A DNA stretch of 64,000 nucleotides from Candidatus Iainarchaeum sp. (lineage in GTDB: Archaea; Iainarchaeota; Iainarchaeia; Iainarchaeales; UBA10219). The stretch covers positions 91,163-155,162 of the forward strand of contig JAGVWE010000003.1 in assembly GCA_018304425.1 (NCBI GenBank), given 5' to 3'. The position numbers and the translations under genes were made by a program. Shown piece by piece: positions 40,725 to 49,272 of this stretch (position 1 is its first letter; each line of letters begins with the position of its first letter). Below the pieces are notes generated by a model. That model ran no database searches. It was not told the origin of the DNA and saw only the letters and a program-made list of their open reading frames with translations.

Positions 40725-41570
40725 ATGCACTTCATGGGGCCCTGGAAGGCCCTCCGGAGAAATCCTGCCTTTCGCAAGTGGTGGCATGGCAACTGGGAAG
40801 CAAGCGAGCCCAAGGGCACCCGGAAACGTCTCGAAGGCGCGTACAGGACAACCGTTCGGCTGGATCGGGCGGCACAGGCGGGAGCCGACACGGGAGAATA
40901 CCGGTCTAACCTAGGACTCACGGAGATTCAGCGTAACTACGGGCTCACCCTCGGCAGGTTCGCCCAGGCCATGCTTCCCACCCATGGGGATAGGCTGCGG
41001 GTGCTCGACATTGGGGCCGGCCATGGCCGCCTCCTCGCTGAGTTGCGCCAACAGCTGGGGCAGGAGAAAGTCGAGGCCCACGCCACGGGTCTGGCCAGGC
41101 CGCCGCAAGCCGAGCAGTTTCTGGGGCCTGGGAAGTACAAGCAAGGCGTCTTCGCACGCAGCCATCGCACTTGGTTCCCGCCTCGGTCCCTCGACCTGAT
41201 CACATCGATCAGGGGGGAGACCGCCGACTTCATCGATGTGCAGAGCATCGCGCGAAGCCTAAGCGACCACGGGGTCGCGCTGCTGGATGTCGGTGCCGTG
41301 GATGCGATGGAACTCGTGGCGCTCCGTGCCGAGGCCGAAAAGGCCGGGCTCAAGCTCCGCTGCGTTTCGGCTGTCCTGCAACGGGCCAACAAAAAAAGGT
41401 CGACCATCAACCTTCTTCGGGCAGGCGAGAGAGCGTTGCCGTTGACCGCGCAGGTCGAAACCATGTTCGTGTTGATGCACAGGCACCATCTGGATCCAAG
41501 GATCCAGAATGCGATAAGCAAGGACCTGGTGGATGTCAAGGGCTGGGATAGAATCAGAATCGGATTATGA
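40725..41570 (+). CDS. Class I SAM-methyltransferase-like protein
   Basis: 281 residues. Motif I is clear: LRVLDIGAGHGRLLAELRQQLGQ near the middle, then SLDLITSIRGETADFIDV in place of motif IV. The N-terminus is basic (KWWHGNWEASEPKGTRKRLEG). It is likely a methyltransferase or SAM-binding protein of unknown substrate. ATG 40725 is chosen; in-frame TTG 40680 is possible. Divergent from the RuBisCO operon. Confidence 0.65.
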   Translation: MHFMGPWKALRRNPAFRKWWHGNWEASEPKGTRKRLEGAYRTTVRLDRAAQAGADTGEYRSNLGLTEIQRNYGLTLGRFAQAMLPTHGDRLRVLDIGAGHGRLLAELRQQLGQEKVEAHATGLARPPQAEQFLGPGKYKQGVFARSHRTWFPPRSLDLITSIRGETADFIDVQSIARSLSDHGVALLDVGAVDAMELVALRAEAEKAGLKLRCVSAVLQRANKKRSTINLLRAGERALPLTAQVETMFVLMHRHHLDPRIQNAISKDLVDVKGWDRIRIGL

Positions 41571-41576
41571 GGGCCA

Positions 41577-41592
41577 TTGGGGAGTTCCCCAA
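41577..41592. terminator. Stem-loop TTGGGGA-GT-TCCCCAA
   Basis: A perfect 7-bp stem with a 2-nt loop, 7 nt after the methyltransferase-like stop. Further GC-rich inverted elements (GGGGCCATGGCCC) follow. It probably marks the transcript end. Confidence 0.4.
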
Positions 41593-41661
41593 ACCCTGAA
41601 GGGGCGGGGCCATGGCCCAGCGGCTTGAACGGATTGATTGGGGGAGGGAGGAAGGGGGGAA

Positions 41662-42027
41662 TTATTTTCCCTCCTCGAAGATGGCTTCCAACTTTTCGTT
41701 GAATTCCTCCCATTTCTTCGCCATCTCCTGCTTGCCCTTCCACTTGGCGGCAAGCACGCCCACAACCAGTTCTGCCACCTCGTCGAATTTTCTGCCATGG
41801 GCTTTCTCGAGGCGTGCCTTGATTTTTTCGGTCAACAACTCGTGCTTGGCCCGCAAGGCCGCGCCAAAAATCATTTCAGCGTGGCCGCCGGAACCACAGC
41901 CTTTCAGGCCGCTGCCGCAGCCGCCCTCGTTGGAACCGCATTCGCAGTTGGCTTCGCCGCACTCGCACCTGCAGCCTGCACCGGTTTCTTCGCTGGAACA
42001 AGCGTCTTCCTTGATATCGCATTGCAT
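41662..42027 (-). CDS. Metallothionein-like Cys-rich protein
   Basis: A 121-residue protein. Residues 3-48 hold 10 cysteines in C-x-C and C-x2-C spacings (GCRCECGEANCECGSNEGGC) like a metallothionein metal-cluster domain. The rest is helical and charged (KHELLTEKIKARLEKAHGRKF, KWEEFNEKLEAIFEE). GGAGG lies 8 nt upstream of the ATG. It is divergent from a PadR regulator with two operator-like repeats between them. Soft-metal binding is inferred. Confidence 0.72.
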   Translation of the reverse strand: MQCDIKEDACSSEETGAGCRCECGEANCECGSNEGGCGSGLKGCGSGGHAEMIFGAALRAKHELLTEKIKARLEKAHGRKFDEVAELVVGVLAAKWKGKQEMAKKWEEFNEKLEAIFEEGK

Positions 42028-42047
42028 GTTGGGAACCTCCTTGAATA

Positions 42048-42118
42048 GAGTAGGATGTCCTACTCAACACATATAGGACGCGCTACATATTTAAAAACAT
42101 ATTGGGCACCCTATATGT
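42048..42118. promoter_or_regulatory. Divergent promoter with two inverted repeats (PadR operators)
   Basis: GAGTAGGATGTCCTACTC (42048-42065) has perfect 8-bp arms. A second pair, ACATATAGG (42069-42077) and CCTATATGT (42110-42118), has perfect 9-bp arms placed symmetrically round the AT-rich core ACATATTTAAAAACAT, which holds TATA elements for both directions. PadR regulators usually bind such repeats to control a divergent gene. Confidence 0.65.
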
Positions 42119-42131
42119 AAGGGCTTTCCCT

Positions 42132-42500
42132 ATGTTTTTAATGGATTTGGACGCATTCCCTGCCATGGACGGCAAGCAGTGCGCTGGAGCCCCTTGTGAC
42201 ATGCGTGGCTTTCTCTCTTTTTTCACGCTGTGGCTCCTGAACCAGAAGCCGCGCTCGGGCAAGGACATCGCCGAGGAAATCGGGAAAAAGAAGGGCGAGT
42301 GCCCGAAGTCGGGAACGATTTATCCGGCGCTGAAGAACCTCAAGGAACACGGCCTCATCCAGGGAAAACGCGATGGCAAGGAAATCGTGTACTCGCTGAC
42401 GGCCGACGGAAAGCGGGCCTACGAGAACGCGTTCAACTTCTTCGTGAAAGCCTATGGCGAAATCGTGCAAGGACACGAAGCCGCGCGGAAAAAAAACTGA
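42132..42500 (+). CDS. PadR-family transcriptional regulator
   Basis: 122 residues. Winged helix: FTLWLLNQKPRSGKDIAEEIGKKKG, then SGTIYPALKNLKEHGLIQGKRDGKEIVYSLTADGKRAYENA, the PadR signature. The N-terminus has QCAGAPCDMRG and the loop GECPKSG, so Cys residues may sense metal or redox state. ATG 42132 is chosen over the in-frame TTG 42102, which lies inside the operator. It sits 19 nt before the flavin reductase gene. Confidence 0.92.
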   Translation: MFLMDLDAFPAMDGKQCAGAPCDMRGFLSFFTLWLLNQKPRSGKDIAEEIGKKKGECPKSGTIYPALKNLKEHGLIQGKRDGKEIVYSLTADGKRAYENAFNFFVKAYGEIVQGHEAARKKN

Positions 42501-42519
42501 AAAACTGGAGGCATGTTTC

Positions 42520-43086
42520 ATGGACTTACCCTGGGGAGACCCCCGCAGCACCCAATTCATCACGAACGTCGGACTCATCACGAGCGACGGCCCGAACGGC
42601 CCCGACATCATGTCCAGCGAGTGGACCCACCACATTTCCTACAGCCCCGGACTCCTCGCGGTCTGCATCCGGCCGGGAGGCGCAACCCACGAGAACATCC
42701 GCTCATCCAAGGAGTTCGGCGTGAGCATCGCGGCCACCGACCAGAACGTGATGGCCAGCGTTGCCGGCACCAACAAGGGAAAGGAAGTCGACAAAATCGC
42801 GGCCCTCCAAGAACTGGGCTTCAAGTTCCGCCCGGCCAAGCAAATCAATGCCTTGATGGTGGAGGGCGCAGTGCTCAACATCGAGTGCAGGCTCAAGCAA
42901 GAGCTGGCCCTGGGCAGCCACACGGTCTTCGTCGGCGAAGCCGTCGAGGCCACCTTGAACCCGGGCAAGAAGCCCCTGGCCTACCATGCCGGCCAGTTCT
43001 GGCGCCTCACGGAAGCCATTGCCAAGCCCGGCCCCACCGAACTCGAGCGCATCGCGAAAACCGTGGCCGCGCACCAAAGGAAATAG
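42520..43086 (+). CDS. Flavin reductase-like FMN-binding protein
   Basis: 188 residues: NVGLITSDGPNGPDIMSSEWTHHISYSPGLLAVCIRPGGATHENIRSSKEFGVSIAATDQ. This is the flavin-reductase-like split-barrel family that binds FMN and reduces it or an electron acceptor. Co-transcription with PadR suggests it is part of the same stress response. ATG 42520 is chosen; the overlapping ATG 42513 is out of frame. Confidence 0.88.
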   Translation: MDLPWGDPRSTQFITNVGLITSDGPNGPDIMSSEWTHHISYSPGLLAVCIRPGGATHENIRSSKEFGVSIAATDQNVMASVAGTNKGKEVDKIAALQELGFKFRPAKQINALMVEGAVLNIECRLKQELALGSHTVFVGEAVEATLNPGKKPLAYHAGQFWRLTEAIAKPGPTELERIAKTVAAHQRK

Positions 43087-43128
43087 CCGGCCGACCGCGT
43101 TAGGTTAATAAAAACGTGCCGGGGTTAA

Positions 43129-44838
43129 ATGCACCTACCGGTTTTCCAGATGCCCTCCCCAGACCTACGAAGATACGTCAAGGAATCCCTGACCTTTGAC
43201 TTGAAGGCCGGCTTCATCACCGCCATCGTGGCCCTGCCGCTGGCCATCGCCTTCGCCATCGCCTCCGGGGTTCCCCCCATCATGGGCCTCTACACCGCGG
43301 TGGTGGCGGGAGTCCTTGGCAGCAGCTTTGGCGGCTCCAGGTTCTCCATCACCGGGCCGACCGGCGCCATGACGGTCATCATTCTCTCCGTCGTCAACCA
43401 GTTCGGCGTCGAAGGCCTGCTGCTGGCCGGCTTCCTCGCCGGCCTCATCCAGCTCGCGTTCGGTGTCATGAAAATCGGGCAACTCGTGAAATTCATCCCC
43501 TTCCCCATCGTCTCCGGCTTCACGGCGGGCATCGGCGTCATCATCTTCGTTGGCCAAATCCCGAACGCGCTGGGCCTCCAACTGCCTCCCAAGGAATTCG
43601 TAAGCGAGGCCCTGCTGCAAATCGCCGAACACGCGGGAAGCGCCAACCCCTGGGCACTTGGCATCGCGGTGGGAACGGTTGCCATGCTCACGTGGCTGCC
43701 CAAAATCATGGCCTCCAGCCACAAACTGGGCCCCCTCAAGAGCCTGCCCCCCTCCCTGTTCGCCTTGTTCCTCTCCACGGCCCTTGTTTACTTCCTGGCC
43801 CTGCCGCTCCCGCTCGTCGGCGACATCCCCATGGGCCTGCCCACCCTCCACCTGTTCCCCGTCAACCTCGACCTCATCCACGATTTGCTGCCCTCCGCGC
43901 TCACCATTGCCTTGCTGGGCTCCATCGAAGCCCTGCTGTGCGCGGTGGTCTGCGACGGCATGACCAACACCAAGCATGATAGCAACCGCGAGCTCATCGG
44001 CCAAGGCATCTCCAACCTCTTCATGCCCTTCTTCAACGGCATCCCCGCAACGGCTGCCATTGCCCGCAGCGCCGTCAACGTCCGCGAAGGCGCCAAGACC
44101 AAACTGGCAGGAGTCATCCACGCGCTCATCCTCCTCCTCATCCTCTTGTTCTTCGCGCCCTGGGCCCGGTTCATCCCCAAGGCGTTCCTGGCAGGCATCC
44201 TCTTGTTCGTCTCCATGCGCATGATTGACTTGGAGGAATTCAAGACCATCCTCCACATCAGCAAATCGGAAGCCCTTGTCTTGTTCGCGACCTTCGGGCT
44301 CACGGTGTTCACGAACCTCGTGTTCGCCATCCAGATGGGCATGACCTTCGCCGTGTTCCTCTTGTTCATCCGGTTGACGCAGATGGCGGAGATAACCTCG
44401 TTCGAAGCCTACCAGGGAAGGAACGCGAAGGTGGCGGCCATGCTGGAAGCCAATCCCCGGCTCAAGGAGAACGTGGAACTCTACTCCATCAACGGCCCCT
44501 TCTTCTTCGGCGCCATGCACGTCTTCGACTCGCGCCTGGGCACGCACCTCGCCTTACAGGCGCCCTACATCGTGTTGCGCCTGCGCAACGTTCCATTGAT
44601 TGACGCCTCGGGCGTCACGCGCCTGGCCGCCTTCATCGCGCACGCCCACAAGCAAGGCAGAACCGTGCTGTTGGCCGCCGTGCAGCCCGCCGTTGCGGAG
44701 CGGCTGCAGCACAGCCCCGAATACCGGGAACTCGTCAAGGCCGAGCACTTGTTCGACAGCGCGGACAAGGCCCTGGAATGGGTGGAAAAGCGGTTGGGCG
44801 GCAAACCCATGCCTTTTATATTCCCCCGACGACAATAG
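43129..44838 (+). CDS. SulP-family anion transporter with STAS domain
   Basis: 569 residues: a transmembrane domain of 10 or more helices (YVKESLTFDLKAGFITAIVALPLAIAFAIASG, GGSRFSITGPTGAMTVII, GQLVKFIPFPIVSGFTAGIG) and a C-terminal STAS domain (LYSINGPFFFGAMHVFD, VLRLRNVPLIDASG). It probably imports sulfate, bicarbonate or a related anion; bicarbonate would suit the nearby RuBisCO, but this is inference. TTAATAAA at 43104 is a TATA box; ATG 43150 is an alternative start. Confidence 0.92.
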   Translation: MHLPVFQMPSPDLRRYVKESLTFDLKAGFITAIVALPLAIAFAIASGVPPIMGLYTAVVAGVLGSSFGGSRFSITGPTGAMTVIILSVVNQFGVEGLLLAGFLAGLIQLAFGVMKIGQLVKFIPFPIVSGFTAGIGVIIFVGQIPNALGLQLPPKEFVSEALLQIAEHAGSANPWALGIAVGTVAMLTWLPKIMASSHKLGPLKSLPPSLFALFLSTALVYFLALPLPLVGDIPMGLPTLHLFPVNLDLIHDLLPSALTIALLGSIEALLCAVVCDGMTNTKHDSNRELIGQGISNLFMPFFNGIPATAAIARSAVNVREGAKTKLAGVIHALILLLILLFFAPWARFIPKAFLAGILLFVSMRMIDLEEFKTILHISKSEALVLFATFGLTVFTNLVFAIQMGMTFAVFLLFIRLTQMAEITSFEAYQGRNAKVAAMLEANPRLKENVELYSINGPFFFGAMHVFDSRLGTHLALQAPYIVLRLRNVPLIDASGVTRLAAFIAHAHKQGRTVLLAAVQPAVAERLQHSPEYRELVKAEHLFDSADKALEWVEKRLGGKPMPFIFPRRQ

Positions 44839-44843
44839 TTATT

Positions 44844-44911
44844 GCCCCGATGAAGAACTGACGATGATACTGAGCCACAAGCGATGACGACTGATGGGCG
44901 AGCTGAGGGGC
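44844..44911 (+). ncRNA. Candidate C/D-box guide sRNA
   Basis: The 75-nt gap between convergent SulP and DedA genes is filled by a terminal stem GCCCC...GGGGC enclosing box C ATGAAGA (44850-44856), D' CTGA (44870-44873), C' ATGACGA (44884-44890) and D CTGA (44903-44906). The C'-D spacer is 12 nt, the canonical length, and C-D' is 13 nt. The variation at position 5 of both C boxes is tolerated in k-turns. TTTATATT (44815-44822) lies 25 nt upstream of the first G, an ideal TATA position. The guide upstream of D is CTGATGGGCGAG. Confidence 0.55.
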
Positions 44912-44913
44912 AC

Positions 44914-45534
44914 TCAACTTTTCTTTCCAGCCAACCGGCTTTTCCGCCGCGCCTTCAAAAATTCGAGTGCCACCGGCACCAGCGAGACCACGATGATGCC
45001 GACGACCAGGGCCTCGATGTTTTCCGCGATGACGGGGATGCCGCCCAGGAAGTAGCCGGCGGAAACCATGGAAACCGACCACAAGACGCCGCCGACGACG
45101 TTGTACTTGATGAACGTCTTGAAATCCATGTGGCTGGCCCCGGCCACGATGGGCGCGAAGGTCCGCACCACCGGCACGAACCGCGCGAGGACAATGGTTT
45201 TCTTGCCGTACCGGGCGTAGAAGGCTTCCGCGCGCTTGATGTGCTCGGGGTCGCGGAAGAAATCCCCCTTGTGGACAAAGAACCGGCGGCCGTACTTGCG
45301 GCCCATCCAGTAGCCGACTTGGTCCCCCGCGATGGCGAAGAAAGCGGTGCCGATGATGACCAGGTTGAGGTCGAGGAGGCCGCGCTGGGCGAGGAGGCCC
45401 GCCGTGAACAGCAGGGAATCGCCCGGCAAAAAGAAGCCGAAGAACAGCCCGGACTCGGCGAAGACTATGGCGAACAAGGCCACATAGCCAAGCGTCGCGA
45501 GCAGGGCTTCGAGGTTTCCGACCAGGCCGAACAT
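44914..45534 (-). CDS. DedA-family membrane protein
   Basis: 206 residues with the DedA/VTT signature: FAIVFAESGLFFGFFLPGDSLLFTAGLLAQRG, GDQVGYWMGRKYGR, and RFVPVVRTFAPIVAGASHMDFKTFIKYNVVGGVLWS. These proteins handle lipid scrambling or membrane homeostasis. Complete, convergent with SulP. Confidence 0.92.
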   Translation of the reverse strand: MFGLVGNLEALLATLGYVALFAIVFAESGLFFGFFLPGDSLLFTAGLLAQRGLLDLNLVIIGTAFFAIAGDQVGYWMGRKYGRRFFVHKGDFFRDPEHIKRAEAFYARYGKKTIVLARFVPVVRTFAPIVAGASHMDFKTFIKYNVVGGVLWSVSMVSAGYFLGGIPVIAENIEALVVGIIVVSLVPVALEFLKARRKSRLAGKKS

Positions 45535-45650
45535 GCCATGGACAGGGTTGGGAAAGGATTAAATGGCAACCCCCCGGGCCCACGCAATCCAATGCTTTTC
45601 CCTCTGCATTCCAGCAGGGTATATATACAAGCTCTGGCATCTAATAGTGC

Positions 45651-46331
45651 ATGTCGAAAGCGTTTTCGTTCCTGGGCCTGGCGGCCATCCTCGTGGTGTT
45701 CGTGATTGCCGCCGGCTGCCTTAACCCGACACCCGCGCAGCCAAACCCGGGCGAGCCCGGGGGCATGTGCGGGGGCATCGCCGGCATCGAGTGTGAAGAG
45801 GATTTCGTCTGCCAATATGGGGGAAATAATCCGGATGCGGCGGGAACCTGCGTGAAAGCCGAAGAGGAAAGGCCGCCGGCCGAGGAAGGCGAGTTCTGCG
45901 GTGGCATCGCGGGCATCCCCTGCGAGGCCGGGTTCGAGTGCCAGTTGCAGGGCGATTACCCGGATGCGGGCGGCACCTGCGTGGATGTCTTCGCAAGGCC
46001 GCCGAAGCCAGCCCAGGAAGGCGAGCGCTGTGGCGGATTCGACAGCCGCTCCTGCGACGTGGGCCTCGTATGCGAAACGAGCGCCGGGCCCCCGGGTTCT
46101 TTGGACATGGACACCGGCAGCTGCGTGAAGTTGCCGAACCAGCCGGACACGGAGGGCTGCACGCTCATGCGCAACGTGAACACCGGCGAGGTCGCCTGTT
46201 TCGGCTGCGGCCGCAGCATCTGCAGCGACCCCAGCCCGGATTTCCAGCCCTTAGAACGCGACCCGAGCCAGCTGGGCATCCCATACTCGTGCTACATCGA
46301 CGAGGCGGGCGCGTGCGCGCTCGCGCAGTGA
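45651..46331 (+). CDS. Cys-rich lipoprotein with three repeats
   Basis: 226 residues. Signal with lipobox (VFVIAAGCLNP), then three units of the pattern CGGIAGI-x-CE-x2-F-x-CQ...DAxGTCV (MCGGIAGIECEEDFVCQ, FCGGIAGIPCEAGFECQ, RCGGFDSRSCDVGLVC) and a C-terminal Cys segment (ACFGCGRSICSDP). Extracellular, disulfide-bonded; function unknown. Confidence 0.8.
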   Translation: MSKAFSFLGLAAILVVFVIAAGCLNPTPAQPNPGEPGGMCGGIAGIECEEDFVCQYGGNNPDAAGTCVKAEEERPPAEEGEFCGGIAGIPCEAGFECQLQGDYPDAGGTCVDVFARPPKPAQEGERCGGFDSRSCDVGLVCETSAGPPGSLDMDTGSCVKLPNQPDTEGCTLMRNVNTGEVACFGCGRSICSDPSPDFQPLERDPSQLGIPYSCYIDEAGACALAQ

Positions 46332-46332
46332 A

Positions 46333-47910
46333 TCAGACTTTCTTGTCCCACGTTCCACCCACCTCGCAGACCACGAGGTAGACTTCGCCGAGGACTGCGG
46401 GTGTGGAGGACGGGATGGTGCCGGTCAAGCCGTTGGGGAAGAATTTCTGGATGCTTTTCACGTCACAGCCTTCCACCAGGCTCCCAACGGGTTTGCCTTC
46501 GATGCGGGCGCTGGTGCCCACGTAGTTGAAGCCGAGGTTGAGGTTGATGCCGAGGGGCTCGTAGAGGTGTTCGCCCTTCAACTTGTAGGTGCCGGCGGCA
46601 CTGCATTCCACGTTGTAGGCCACGCCGTTCTCCATCAGGAAGTTGCGGGCGATGCTGCCCTTGGAGTGCGTGTGCCAGTCCTGGATTTCGTAGACGCTGA
46701 CCTTGTCACAGGACAGTCCCTGCCTGGAAACGTCGATGAGGAAGGCCTCCGCCGAATAGTTTTCCGGGACCTTTAAGGGCAGGGAGACGTAGTTTTTCCC
46801 GGCCTTGAAATTGAATTCATACACCGTTCCCTGTGCGTCCTCGGGGATGGTTTCGTGCAGGCGGAGGATGATTTCCCGTTGCCTCAAATCCCATTCCTTG
46901 CGCGTGGTCTGGGTTTCGAAGGGGCCATAGGTGTTCTCCCGGGTTTCAACGAATAACGGCTTGAGCAGGGCGTACACCACGCCCTTTTCCTCGATGCCTT
47001 CGACTTCGAAGATGAGTTGCTTGAACAGGAGGTTCCCGAACTCGTCCACGTACCTGCGGTCGGCCCTGGAAAAGTCATCCAACGTCACTTCCACCTCGCC
47101 TTCCGGGGAAATCTCCTTGTAGAGGCCGGTCTCGTTTTCCTCGAACTTGAGGTAAAGCACGCCGCCCACGAAGTTTCCGCCCGTGGCCTCGTCGAAGAAC
47201 CTCACTTTCAGGGGCAGCAAGTCCTTTTCGCGGACCACGCGCTTGGCGATGGCCCGGTAACCGCCCGAGAGCTTGCGGAAGTCATCGGACTTGAAGGAGT
47301 GGAAGCCTTCGGCGAACAAGGTGGAGTTCGAGAACACGCCGGCATCCAGGTCCCTGATTCTTCCCACCAAATCGGTTTTCGCGTCCACGACCGTGCGGGG
47401 GATGCACTGGTCCTTCAAATCGCAGACCAGTTTTTCCACGCGCACCGGCACTTCCCGCACCAGTTGGCCGTCCTCGTCTACGACTTCGAGGAAGAGCTTT
47501 TTGGTTTCCACGGGCCTTGGGGCCGGCGGCTTTTCATCGCCGGGCGGCACGTAGTCCGGGCCCTCGACGGGTTTCTCAGCGCCCTTCTCGTGGCGGCACT
47601 CGACTTCCTCCGTCGTGGAGTCCAGGTAGAGCACCAGGGCCTTGGAGGCGTTCTTGGCTTCCACACGGTAATAGTACTTGACGGGCATCTCCTTCTTGCA
47701 CTCCGCGTCCAGCTCCTTTTTGACCGCGGAAACCGTGTCCTCGTCCCACAAGGCGATGACTACTTCGGCGTCGGGAACCGAGTCAATGGCTTCCCGCACC
47801 ACGGGAATGGCGCGCACCTTTTCCTCCAAGGAGGCCTTCCCGAAGTCCGGCACGCAGCCAGCCAAAGCCACGAGGAAAGCCAGGGCAAGCAATAAAAGGG
47901 CTTTATTCAT
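46333..47910 (-). CDS. Large lipoprotein of unknown function
   Basis: 525 residues. Lipobox LALAFLVALAGCVPD at the N-terminus, a Pro-rich linker (DYVPPGDEKPPAPRPVETKK), then beta-rich segments (LFLEVVDEDGQLVREVPVRVEKLVCDL) and a C-terminal part with KSIQKFFPNGLTGTIPSST. Probably surface-anchored. Family not recognised. ATG 47910 is chosen as the Met nearest the signal peptide; ATG 47919 is possible. Confidence 0.75.
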   Translation of the reverse strand: MNKALLLLALAFLVALAGCVPDFGKASLEEKVRAIPVVREAIDSVPDAEVVIALWDEDTVSAVKKELDAECKKEMPVKYYYRVEAKNASKALVLYLDSTTEEVECRHEKGAEKPVEGPDYVPPGDEKPPAPRPVETKKLFLEVVDEDGQLVREVPVRVEKLVCDLKDQCIPRTVVDAKTDLVGRIRDLDAGVFSNSTLFAEGFHSFKSDDFRKLSGGYRAIAKRVVREKDLLPLKVRFFDEATGGNFVGGVLYLKFEENETGLYKEISPEGEVEVTLDDFSRADRRYVDEFGNLLFKQLIFEVEGIEEKGVVYALLKPLFVETRENTYGPFETQTTRKEWDLRQREIILRLHETIPEDAQGTVYEFNFKAGKNYVSLPLKVPENYSAEAFLIDVSRQGLSCDKVSVYEIQDWHTHSKGSIARNFLMENGVAYNVECSAAGTYKLKGEHLYEPLGINLNLGFNYVGTSARIEGKPVGSLVEGCDVKSIQKFFPNGLTGTIPSSTPAVLGEVYLVVCEVGGTWDKKV

Positions 47911-48059
47911 GGAATCCAAGTATATAATGCCTTTGGGGTTTAAATAGTTACGCCCCCCAGGCAGGCAAGAAAACGCATGGGCAAGCCTTTAAAACCTTGA
48001 CGTTTCACAATTGGTATAGCGTTTTTTGCGCTGCAAAACGGATTTTTCGAGGTGGGTTT

Positions 48060-48488
48060 ATGGCGGAAGACAAGAAACAAGTGCCCGTGGATGACGACGA
48101 CGAGGGTTCCGACGAGGAACTGCCCTTTCCCCGCGCGACCATCGTCAACATGCTGCGACAGCACCTGGACTCCGGCAAGCAAATCAAGGGCCAGGTCAAG
48201 CGCGAGATGAACATCTGGCTGGGCAGCATGGTGGAACGCATCGCCCACAAGATGAACGCGCACCCCTACACCTACGTGGACGGCAGCATGTTCCGCGAGT
48301 CGATAGAGCCCTACGAGGCCATCCAAGAAATCGAGAAAGAAAAAGAACGCATCATCAAGCAGCTGGAATCCGTCAAAGCGGCCTGCGACGTGCTCATCAG
48401 CGAAGTCGACCGGAAATTCGTGTTGAGAAGCGGTTTCGCCACCGAGTACCAGAAGGAAAAGGAAGCGGCCGCAAAGGGGAAGAAGTAA
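48060..48488 (+). CDS. Histone-fold protein with long C-terminal helix
   Basis: 142 residues. An acidic N-terminus (VDDDDEGSDEELPFPRAT), a histone-fold core (VNMLRQHLDSGKQIKGQVKREMNIWLGSMVERIAHKMNAHPYTYVDGSMFRESIEPYEAI), and a charged coiled-coil tail (IEKEKERIIKQLESVKAACDVL). It resembles archaeal NF-YB/HMf-like proteins with extra length and may be a transcription or chromatin factor. It is unlike the tandem mini-histones at 17.6-18.0 kb. Confidence 0.75.
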   Translation: MAEDKKQVPVDDDDEGSDEELPFPRATIVNMLRQHLDSGKQIKGQVKREMNIWLGSMVERIAHKMNAHPYTYVDGSMFRESIEPYEAIQEIEKEKERIIKQLESVKAACDVLISEVDRKFVLRSGFATEYQKEKEAAAKGKK

Positions 48489-48522
48489 AAACTTCCCTTT
48501 TCTTACCTATTTTTTAAGCCAG

Positions 48523-48882
48523 TCAATAGCTGCGCTTTGCAACCAGTTCGTAAAAGAAGATGTCCATGCAAAAGGCGCGTTGCCGCATGTAATGGTCAAA
48601 CTCTTGCGCTGTTTGCCGTCAGGTTATCCTCAAGCCGGCAGCGTCATGCAGATTCCTGTGAAGCGAATCCAAGAACTGGCTCCGCAAGGCAGCGCGCCGC
48701 CAAGCTGAAATTTCGCCTCCCTGGTGGGCCAGAAAGTTCGCCTGGCGCTCCAATTCATACCAAGAGGAAGCAGGCCGGCCAAACACTTCCCGGATGCCCG
48801 CAGCCAGAGTGGCACGACGGGCTTTCCGTTCCCTGCGTACGGCCTTGAACGAGGCCATTCGCTTCCTGAGGTTCAATCGCAT
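48523..48882 (-). pseudogene. Small gene interrupted by an in-frame TGA
   Basis: ATG 48882 opens MRLNLRKRMASFKAVRRERKAR, continues YELERQANFLAHQGGEISAWRR, and stops at TGA (48619-48621) after GLRIT. The same frame then continues without interruption as RQTAQEFDHYMRQRAFCMDIFFYELVAKRSY to a second TGA at 48523. The downstream part is aromatic-rich and protein-like, suggesting a 119-residue ancestor broken by a point mutation. A TATA-like element (TATAACC in minus sense) lies about 30 nt upstream of the ATG. The rest of 48489-48921 holds nothing else recognisable. Confidence 0.4.
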
Positions 48883-48921
48883 GCATTACAATTGGGGCCC
48901 GAAAAATAAAAGGTTATATGT

Positions 48922-49179
48922 TCAGCCCCCGAAAACAATCCGCTCGATGTCGGCCTTCCGATGGACATTCAGCGAAACCTGCAGGCCGTAGTGGGCGGGT
49001 TTCGGCACGATTAAGCCCTCCTTAACGAGCTTGTCGAGTTCCTCCTCAACGTCCTTTCGCTGGTCCTTTGGCAAGCCATGCGCAATCAGTTCATAGTCCA
49101 AGTGCTTGCCGCCCCATAGGTTCTTTCTAACCATTTTGTTGAGAATCCACCAGCGAAGCTTCGAAGAAGGAAGTTTCAT
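48922..49179 (-). CDS. Small YGLQVSLN-motif protein, divergent module copy 2
   Basis: 85 residues: SSKLRWWILNKMVRKNLWGGKHLDYELIAHGL, EEELDKLVKEGLIVPKPAHYGLQVSLNVHRKADIERIVFGG. Paralogue of 15771-16046, with the shared GG-x-H, YE, GL, KP-x2-YGLQVSLN blocks. The palindromic TAAATATTTA box (49199-49208) is 20-30 nt upstream of the ATG. Function unknown; a winged-helix-like fold is likely. Confidence 0.8.
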   Translation of the reverse strand: MKLPSSKLRWWILNKMVRKNLWGGKHLDYELIAHGLPKDQRKDVEEELDKLVKEGLIVPKPAHYGLQVSLNVHRKADIERIVFGG

Positions 49180-49272
49180 TTATTGATACATAAAGCGTTA
49201 AATATTTAAACTTTGCCAACATACAGCTAATTAGACAAACCGCAGGCGTTTGTCTACTTAAAGGTCGTTCGC
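49180..49272. promoter_or_regulatory. Divergent promoter and operator of module copy 2
   Basis: TAGACAAAC-CGCAGGC-GTTTGTCTA (49232-49256) is a perfect 9-bp inverted repeat with a 7-nt spacer, matching the 7-nt spacer in copy 1 although arm sequences differ. TAAATATTTA at 49199 serves the minus gene. The plus gene ATG at 49273 is 17 nt past the repeat, so binding there would block it. Confidence 0.6.

Noticed and set aside
43165..44547. 460-codon minus-strand frame opposite SulP
   Set aside because: Highly charged, His/Glu/Asp-rich shadow of a membrane protein gene, a typical GC-codon artefact.
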